Shown: one piece after another, positions 57,323 through 64,000 of the stretch
How the letters are laid out: each line of letters opens with the position of its first letter
Position numbering within the stretch: the stretch's first letter is position 1
Source of the DNA: Sphingomonas sp. CBMAI 2297
Lineage (GTDB): Bacteria; Pseudomonadota; Alphaproteobacteria; Sphingomonadales; Sphingomonadaceae
Direction of reading: 5' to 3'
NCBI RefSeq assembly: GCF_029870595.1
Contig: NZ_JAPDIR010000003.1
Span: forward strand, 1 to 64,000
Length of the DNA stretch: 64,000 nucleotides
The notes under the pieces: model-generated
Told to the model about the DNA's origin: nothing
What the model saw: only the letters and a program-made list of their open reading frames with translations
Databases searched by the model: none
Made by a program: the position numbers and the translations under genes

Positions 57323-59821
57323 CTACTCGTAGCGCAGGGCATGAACCGGATTGGTGCGCGCCACGCGGAAGGCATGGGCGCCGATGGTGAGCACCGCGAT
57401 CGCCAGCGCGAGCAGGCTCGCACCGATGAACGGCACCGGCGTGAGCGCAATGCGTGCGTCATACCCGTTGAGGAACTCGCGCATCAGCCACCAGGCCACC
57501 GGCCAGGCGATGATGTTGGCGATCACCACCGGGCGCGTGAACTGCCAGACGAGCAGCCGCGCGATGTCGATCGTGCGCGCGCCCAGCACCTTGCGGATGC
57601 CGATCTCCTTGGTCCGCCGCTCCGCCGTGAAGGCGGCGAGGCCGAACAGGCCGAGACAGCCGATCACCACCGCGAGAACGGCGAACAACCCGAACATCTG
57701 CGCCCGCGCATCGAGCCGCTGATAGGCGCGGGCAATCACTTCGTCGGCGAGGATCGAGTCGAACGAGACATCGGGCGCATAGCGACGCCACACCCGCTCG
57801 ATTCCGTCGCGCACCGGACGCGGATCGCCGTGGAAGCGCGCCAGCAGCCAGCCGACGCTGTGCCTGTCGAGCAGGAACATGGTCGGCTCGACCGCGGTGC
57901 GCACGGTGCGGAAGCGCACATCGCCGATCACGCCGATGATGGTGAGGTTCATCATCCCCCCATATTCGTCCTTCACCCCGTAACGGATGGTCTTGCCGAT
58001 CGCGTCCTGCGCGCTCTTGAAGCCCATGCGCTTCACGCCGGCTTCGTTGATCACGATATGGCCGCCGCGCGCCACAAGCGCCTTCTCCGCCGCCGGATCC
58101 TCGGGGCGGGGCGTCGTCATGTCGTCCGCCGGGCGGTTCTCCTCGAACAGGCGGCCGGCGACCGGGCGGATGCCCATGGTGGGGAAGAAGCCGGCATCGA
58201 CACCATACACGCCCATGTCGACCGGCTGGTCCCGCCCGGGCACCACCACCGAGGTGGTGGAGGTCTGGCCGGTGACGACGCCGATCTGGGTGCGGCCGGC
58301 GGATTCGACGCCGGGCACCTGCGCGATCGCGCGGGTGAGCGCGTCCCCCTGCTCTCCGATCGCCCTGGAGCCGATACCCTCCATCTGGATCAGTCCGGCC
58401 CGCTTGTATCCGGGGTCGAGCGAACGGGCATAGACATTCTGCGCATAGACCACCGCGGTGCAGATGATCAGGCCGATCGACACCGCGAACTGGATCACCA
58501 CCAGCGCGCTGCGCAGCCGCCCCGAACCCTCGGCATCCGCCGCCGACTTGTTGGCCTTGAGCACGCGCGCGGGCTGGAAGCGCGACAGATAGAAGGCCGG
58601 ATAGAGGCCGCCGGCCGCGCCGACGAGCAGCACCAGGCCGATCATCGGCAGGATCAGCCCGTCATGGCCGAAATAGCGCAGCTTCAGATCGGCATCGAGG
58701 AAGCTGCCGAACCAGGGCAGCACGATCTCCACCACCGCCAGCGCGAGCAGCATCGCAATGGTGGCGAGCAGTACGGATTCGCCGACGAACTGGATCATCA
58801 GTTGGCGGCGCGTGGCACCCAGCACCTTGCGCAGCGCGACCTCGCGCGCCCGCTGGCTGGCCCGGGCAGTCGCCAGGTTGGTGAAGTTGATGCAGGCCAT
58901 GGCGAGGATCAGCAGCGCGATCACCGCGAAGGTGGCGATGGTCTGCGTGTCGTTGCCCGGCGTCATGCCGGAGTTGGTGGCACGGCCAAGATGCACGTCC
59001 GGCGCGGAGACCAGCTTGAAGGTGCGCTCGTCGCCGGGATTGTGCTTCTGGCCGTTGAACGTGTCGTCCGGGATGTTGCGCTTCTTCCAGGCGTCCATCT
59101 GGCTGTTCAGCGCGGCGACGTCGGTGCCCGGGCGCAGCTTCACATAGACATAGCCGGAGGTCCAACCCCAGCTGGTGAGAAAGCCATTATTCTCGGCGAA
59201 GAGCGAGGGAAAGTCGGCCCGGGCGAGCATCCGCACGGCCATGTGCGAGTTCTTCGGCAGATCCCTGAACACGCCGGTGATGCGGTAATCTGCCTTCTTG
59301 CCGCCGACGATCAGCGTGATCGTGCGGCCGATGATATTGGTCGTGCCGAAGATCTTCACCGCCTCCGCCTCGCTCACCGCCGCGGTGCCGGGGCGCGAGA
59401 GCGCGTTCCTGCCGCCCTGCGCCATCGGCAGCGAGACCGTGTCGAGGAAGCCATTGTCGACCAGGCGGCCATCCTCGACCTGGGTCGCCTGCCCGTCCTT
59501 GAGCAGGGTGAGCTGCGGCCCGCCGGTATAGGTGGCGCTCTCGATCTGCGGGAAGTCCTTGAGCAGCGCCGCCTTGGTCACATAGGGCGCGCCCTGATTG
59601 TCGAATTTGTCGCTGTTGGTCTTGCTCTGGTAATAGACTTGGAACTGATAGGTGCGGTTCGCATCGGGCAGCCACTGGTCGTAGCTGCGCTCATACTGGA
59701 CGTAGAGCAGGATCAGCAGGCAAGCCGCCAGCCCGACCGCCAGGCCGAACAGGTTGATGAAGGCATAGGTGCGGTTCTTCGCGAGCGCGCGCAGGCCGAC
59801 CGTCAGGTAATTGCGCCACAT
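57323..59821 (-). CDS. ABC transporter permease, MacB/FtsX type
   Basis: An 832-residue membrane protein. It begins MWRNYLTVGLRALAKNRTYA, has an N-terminal membrane segment, a large MacB-like periplasmic domain, and then three segments (around FAVIALLILAMACINFTNLA) followed by the ARASQRAREVALRKVLGATR loop. A second periplasmic domain and a final FtsX block (GLAAFTAERRTKEIGIRKVL) repeat the layout. Such permeases move substrates from the periplasm by mechanotransmission rather than across the inner membrane. Last gene of the operon with the ATPase and HlyD adaptor. Confidence 0.93.
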   Translation of the reverse strand: MWRNYLTVGLRALAKNRTYAFINLFGLAVGLAACLLILLYVQYERSYDQWLPDANRTYQFQVYYQSKTNSDKFDNQGAPYVTKAALLKDFPQIESATYTGGPQLTLLKDGQATQVEDGRLVDNGFLDTVSLPMAQGGRNALSRPGTAAVSEAEAVKIFGTTNIIGRTITLIVGGKKADYRITGVFRDLPKNSHMAVRMLARADFPSLFAENNGFLTSWGWTSGYVYVKLRPGTDVAALNSQMDAWKKRNIPDDTFNGQKHNPGDERTFKLVSAPDVHLGRATNSGMTPGNDTQTIATFAVIALLILAMACINFTNLATARASQRAREVALRKVLGATRRQLMIQFVGESVLLATIAMLLALAVVEIVLPWFGSFLDADLKLRYFGHDGLILPMIGLVLLVGAAGGLYPAFYLSRFQPARVLKANKSAADAEGSGRLRSALVVIQFAVSIGLIICTAVVYAQNVYARSLDPGYKRAGLIQMEGIGSRAIGEQGDALTRAIAQVPGVESAGRTQIGVVTGQTSTTSVVVPGRDQPVDMGVYGVDAGFFPTMGIRPVAGRLFEENRPADDMTTPRPEDPAAEKALVARGGHIVINEAGVKRMGFKSAQDAIGKTIRYGVKDEYGGMMNLTIIGVIGDVRFRTVRTAVEPTMFLLDRHSVGWLLARFHGDPRPVRDGIERVWRRYAPDVSFDSILADEVIARAYQRLDARAQMFGLFAVLAVVIGCLGLFGLAAFTAERRTKEIGIRKVLGARTIDIARLLVWQFTRPVVIANIIAWPVAWWLMREFLNGYDARIALTPVPFIGASLLALAIAVLTIGAHAFRVARTNPVHALRYE

Positions 59822-59840
59822 GGGCTTCTTCCTTCTTCTC

Positions 59841-59861
59841 CTCTCCCCGTGGCGGGGAGAG
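59841..59861 (-). other. Hairpin in the ATPase-permease gap
   Basis: CTCTCCCCG and CGGGGAGAG form a perfect 9-bp stem with a 3-base loop, just before the purine-rich ribosome site (GAGAAGAAGGAAG) of the permease gene. It could set relative expression or protect a processed mRNA end. Confidence 0.5.
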
Positions 59862-59872
59862 GGAGTTGACGA

Positions 59873-60553
59873 TCAGGCCGCGCGGCGGCGTTCCTGGAGG
59901 ACGCGGCCGTCGAGCATGCTGACGATGCGGCCCGCATAATCGGCATGCGCCGGCGAGTGCGTGACCATCACGATGGTCGAGCCTTCGGCGTTCAGCGTCT
60001 GCAGCATGTGCATCACTTCCTCGCCATGCTGAGTGTCGAGATTGCCGGTCGGCTCGTCGGCCAGGATCAGCTTCGGGCTGGCGACGAGCGCGCGGGCGAC
60101 GGCGACGCGCTGCTGCTGGCCGCCCGAGAGCTGGCTGGGCCGGTGCTTGGCGCGGTGGGCGATGCCGGTGCGGTCCATCACTTCCTCCACCCGGCGCTTG
60201 CGCTCGGCGGCGGGGACCTTGTGATAGAGCAGCGCCAGCTCGATATTGTCGCGGACGCTGAGCTCGTCGACCAGGTTGAAGCTCTGGAAGATGAAGCCGA
60301 TATTCTCCTTGCGGACATCGGCGAGCCGGCTCTCGCCGAGCCCCGCGACTTCCTGGCCGTTGAACAGATAGCTGCCCGAGGACGGGCTATCGAGCATCCC
60401 GATCATGTTCAGCAGGGTCGACTTGCCGCAGCCCGAAGGCCCCATGATCGCGACGAACTCGCCCGGGGCGATGTCGAGGTCGATCGCGTCGAGAGCGGTC
60501 GTCTGCACCGTGTCGGTGCGGTAGACCTTGGAGAGTTCGCGCATCTGCAGCAT
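59873..60553 (-). CDS. ABC transporter ATPase, LolD/MacB type
   Basis: The protein has 226 residues. It has Walker [13 protein letters not shown], the family-typical [10 protein letters not shown]...GMLDSPSSG turn, signature [15 protein letters not shown], Walker [13 protein letters not shown] and H-loop [12 protein letters not shown]. It energises the downstream FtsX-type permease. The start at 60553 has AAAGGGA six bases upstream; an in-frame ATG at 60577 overlaps the HlyD stop (ATGA) and would add eight residues, an equally possible coupled start. Confidence 0.94.
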   Translation of the reverse strand: MLQMRELSKVYRTDTVQTTALDAIDLDIAPGEFVAIMGPSGCGKSTLLNMIGMLDSPSSGSYLFNGQEVAGLGESRLADVRKENIGFIFQSFNLVDELSVRDNIELALLYHKVPAAERKRRVEEVMDRTGIAHRAKHRPSQLSGGQQQRVAVARALVASPKLILADEPTGNLDTQHGEEVMHMLQTLNAEGSTIVMVTHSPAHADYAGRIVSMLDGRVLQERRRAA

Positions 60554-60573
60554 CGGATTCCCTTTCTTTTCGG

Positions 60574-61881
60574 TCATTTGGTCAGGTCCAGGCGCGTCTT
60601 GTCGGTAAGGCCGGTATAGGGCGAGGTGATCACCTTCTCGCCGGGCTCGAGCCCTTCGAGCACTTCGACGAAATCGGTGTTGCGGCGGCCGAGGCGGACG
60701 TTGCGCTTCTCCGCCGAGCCGCCGCCGGGCGCGACGACGAACACCCAGGCGCCGCCGGTATCGTTGTAGAAGGCGCCGTTGGGGATCAGCAGAGCGGGCG
60801 CGGAATCGCCCAGGGTGAGCCGCGCCTGCATCGTCTGGCCGCGCTGGAGCTGGGGCGGCTCGCCGCCGGTGAACTGCAGGTCGACCTGGAACTGGCCGTT
60901 CTGCACCTGCGGATAGATCTTGGTGACCTTGGCGGCATAGCGCTTGCCGCCCCAGTCGAGCGCCGCCTGCTGGCCGAGCTGGACGCGCCCGAGATAGAAT
61001 TCGTCGACGCCGGCGATCAGCTTGTTGCGGCCGGGGCTGTCGATCTGGCCGACACGCTCGCCGCGGCCGAGCGACTGGCCGACCTGGACCGAGAAGCCCG
61101 AGAGCTGGCCGGCCACCGGCGCGCGCAGTTGCAGCGCGTCGAGATTGGCGCGGGCGATGGCCAGGCCCGACTGCATCGACTTGGCCGCCGCCTGCTGCTG
61201 CGAAAGCTGGCTGCCCTGAAGGCGCGCGTCGGTCGCCTGGCTGCGCCGGAGCGCTGCGAGGTTGCGCTGGCTGAGCGCGTAATCGGCCTCGGTATCGGCG
61301 AACTGCTTGCCCGAGACGAAGCCGCGCTGGGCGAGCGGCTTCTCGCGCTCATATTGGCGGCGGGCCTTGTCATGGACAGTCTCGGCCGCGAGCACGGCGC
61401 GTTCGTTGGTGAGGCGCGTCTGCGCCAATGCCAGCTCCTGGCTGCGCATGTTGTTGATCTGCTGCTCCACCTCGGTCTGGCGCGCCAGCGTGGAGAGCTG
61501 GAGCTCGGCGTTGGACAGCAGCGCGATCGGCTGGCCGGCGGCGACGGTGGCGCCGTCCTCGACCAGCATCTTCTCGACCCGGCCGCCCTCCACCGCGTCG
61601 ATATAGACGGTGAGGAGCGGCGTGACCCGGGCGCGCAGCGGCATGAAATCGTCGAAGGTGCCGCGCGTGACGCTGGAGATGGTCACCCGGTCGGCGCCCA
61701 CCGTCTGGCTCGCACCCGAGGGAGCGAACCACCAGAAGCCGAGCGCGGCGAGCAGCACCGCCGCACCGCCCAGTGCGATCTTCACCCGGGTAGAGAGCCC
61801 GCGCTTCTCGACGACCCGGTCCATCCCGCTACCCGAGACCGGACCGTCCGTCTTCTCCCTCTGTATCCGCAAGATCGTCAT
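60574..61881 (-). CDS. HlyD/MacA-type periplasmic adaptor
   Basis: A 435-residue membrane-fusion protein. One N-terminal membrane segment (IALGGAAVLLAALGFWWF), a biotinyl-lipoyl half (AVEGGRVEKMLVEDGATVAA), a long alpha-hairpin of ~150 residues (QTEVEQQINNMRSQELALAQ and beyond), the second lipoyl half (LQLRAPVAGQLSGFSVQVGQ), and a beta-barrel plus membrane-proximal domain. It links the inner-membrane ABC permease to an outer-membrane channel; no TolC gene is in the window. The start at 61881 follows GGGGG closely. Confidence 0.94.
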   Translation of the reverse strand: MTILRIQREKTDGPVSGSGMDRVVEKRGLSTRVKIALGGAAVLLAALGFWWFAPSGASQTVGADRVTISSVTRGTFDDFMPLRARVTPLLTVYIDAVEGGRVEKMLVEDGATVAAGQPIALLSNAELQLSTLARQTEVEQQINNMRSQELALAQTRLTNERAVLAAETVHDKARRQYEREKPLAQRGFVSGKQFADTEADYALSQRNLAALRRSQATDARLQGSQLSQQQAAAKSMQSGLAIARANLDALQLRAPVAGQLSGFSVQVGQSLGRGERVGQIDSPGRNKLIAGVDEFYLGRVQLGQQAALDWGGKRYAAKVTKIYPQVQNGQFQVDLQFTGGEPPQLQRGQTMQARLTLGDSAPALLIPNGAFYNDTGGAWVFVVAPGGGSAEKRNVRLGRRNTDFVEVLEGLEPGEKVITSPYTGLTDKTRLDLTK

Positions 61882-61933
61882 GCCCCCATTCCCAGCAACA
61901 GCCGTGCCAGCCGGCCTTCCCTGTGTCCGCGCA

Positions 61934-62158
61934 TCACGCCGCGCCCGCGCAACTGTTCGATTTCGGACAGGCGCGTCCGGAATCGAACGCTATCCGAAAC
62001 GAAATCGGCCCGAGATCGAGCACCGCATGGGTGGCGTTCGCATCGACCTGGAGATCGAGCCCGAAGCGGCCATGCGGCAGGGCACAGAGGAGAATCGCCA
62101 GCGCGACGAGCGCCGCGAGCGCCCTTCCTCCGATCTTCCCCGCTCCGATGCGCTGCAC
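61934..62158 (-). CDS. Small single-pass membrane protein leading the export operon
   Basis: The protein has 74 residues. After a short basic N-terminus (QRIGAGKIGGR) comes one hydrophobic segment (ALAALVALAILLCALP) and a polar tail (FGLDLQVDANATHAVLDLGP) with two cysteines near the end. The GTG at 62158 is preceded by an excellent GGAGGAGG site, stronger than most here, which argues that it is translated. It lies first in the export operon, 52 bases before the HlyD gene and ~40 bases after a sigma-54-like promoter. I know no family; it may be an accessory subunit or a leader. Confidence 0.6.
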   Translation of the reverse strand: MQRIGAGKIGGRALAALVALAILLCALPHGRFGLDLQVDANATHAVLDLGPISFRIAFDSGRACPKSNSCAGAA

Positions 62159-62198
62159 GATTTCCTCCTCCGGCACCTGCGCCGTTCATCGGAGTGTC

Positions 62199-62215
62199 AG
62201 CATGACCCGTGCCAA
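62199..62215 (-). promoter_or_regulatory. Sigma-54-like promoter of the export operon
   Basis: On the minus strand: TTGGCACGGGTCATGCT, i.e. TGGCAC, five bases, ATGC, keeping both the GG and GC pairs at the -24/-12 spacing. The predicted start leaves ~30 bases before the GTG of the small membrane protein. The nearby NtrC-type regulator supports the call. Confidence 0.6.
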
Positions 62216-62239
62216 TTGCGCGCCCAGGGGGACCAGGGC

Positions 62240-62256
62240 TTGGCACGTAAATTGAT
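62240..62256 (+). promoter_or_regulatory. Sigma-54-like promoter of the regulator gene
   Basis: TTGGCACGTAAATTGAT: a perfect TGGCAC, five bases, then TTGA, which misses the usual C of the -12 element. It faces the NtrC-type gene starting at 62296. With the opposite-strand motif it forms an inverted pair (GTGCCAA ... TTGGCAC), so an operator for the regulator is an alternative reading. Confidence 0.45.
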
Positions 62257-62295
62257 TGTCCGGTTCCGCACACTAGCTGTACGGGAGCGGGCAGA

Positions 62296-63679
<1,384 letters not shown>

Positions 63680-63690
<11 letters not shown>

Positions 63691-64000
63691 CCGGCGCTTC
63701 ACGCTCGGCCTGGTCGCCTGGATCACGGCGCTGGGCGGGGCGCTGACCGCCACTGCCCTGACATTCTTCACTCCGGGGCTGGGCGCGGCGCGGATCGTCG
63801 CGTTGCTGCTCGCCGCGGGCGCGATCCTTAGCCTGTGGCGCCATGTCACGCGCACCAATGTCGATGTCACGCGCTTCGTCGAGGCGCTGCGCTTCGACGA
63901 TACCGCCGCGCGCTTCGGCGGCAATCGCGGCGCCGGGTTCGAGGCGCTCGGCACCGCGCTCGACGACGCGATGGACCGGCTACGGGCACGCCAGCTGGCG
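63680..64000 (+). CDS. Sensor histidine kinase, N-terminal part (cut by window edge)
   Basis: The first 107 residues only. The ATG overlaps the regulator by 11 bases and has GGAG just upstream. Two membrane segments (LVAWITALGGALTATALTFF and ARIVALLLAAGAILSLW) are separated by a very short loop, so there is no large periplasmic sensor. A cytoplasmic region (TRTNVDVTRFVEALRFDDTA) follows, resembling the linker before the dimerisation domain in NtrB/PAS-type kinases. Identification as a kinase rests on this layout and on its pairing with an NtrC-type regulator. Confidence 0.7.

Overview
The window looks like chromosome of a high-GC alphaproteobacterium, most probably a Sphingomonas or close relative. 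The signs are strong G/C third-position bias, two large TonB-dependent receptors (one of the Caulobacter/Xanthomonas type), paired M16 peptidases, an OprB-type porin, a PL10 pectate lyase, and rpoB/rpoC proteins of alphaproteobacterial length. No phage, transposon, integrase or CRISPR array is visible. The assignment to a genus is inference.

Layout. 1-10 kb: a secreted Pro-rich fragment, a membrane O-acyltransferase with an SGNH domain, an M16 peptidase pair, a TonB-C-domain protein, a CocE-type hydrolase and a membrane-anchored protein of unknown function. 10-18.6 kb: rpoB-rpoC as a self-contained unit with its own sigma-70 promoter and a GC-rich terminator. 18.7-26 kb: two ECF sigma systems. 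One is a SigK/RskA-like pair followed by a fasciclin-domain protein. The other is an ECF42-type sigma factor behind two DGPF/YCII genes whose upstream regions carry the same promoter-like motif. A lone J-domain-like membrane protein lies between them. 26-38.8 kb: sulfotransferase, porin, chemoreceptor, TonB receptor, DUF1993/ketopantoate-reductase pair, GGDEF protein, modABC molybdate transporter and a beta-propeller phytase. 39-43.3 kb: an overlapping three-gene operon of an HscC-type Hsp70 and two membrane-anchored J-like proteins. 43.3-57 kb: lepA, a CsgG-like/SH3 protein, a TonB receptor near an NAD-precursor salvage pair (pnuC and NadR-like kinase), a ferredoxin-NADP-reductase-like flavoprotein, tRNA-Pro(CGG), an RcnB-like protein, an orphan binding protein, an ABC-F ATPase, a pectate lyase and a lower-GC orphan gene. 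57.3-64 kb: a MacAB/Lol-like export operon (small membrane protein, HlyD adaptor, ATPase, FtsX-type permease). It is divergent from an NtrC-type regulator and its sensor kinase (cut by the window edge), with two outward sigma-54-like promoter motifs between them.

The best candidate for an under-described system is the HscC/J-like operon at 38994-43281 together with the orphan paralogue at 20729-21613. All three J-like proteins have lost the HPD tripeptide at the same position, share a further ~150-residue module, and carry a membrane segment. HscC with membrane-anchored DjlB/DjlC is known in E. coli, so the general idea is not new, but this alphaproteobacterial version looks distinct. Second-tier signals are the twin ECF42-type promoters with a covarying 5' hairpin, a 15-bp perfect inverted repeat over a start codon at 26116-26152, and the sigma-54-like divergent region with a GAFTDA regulator.
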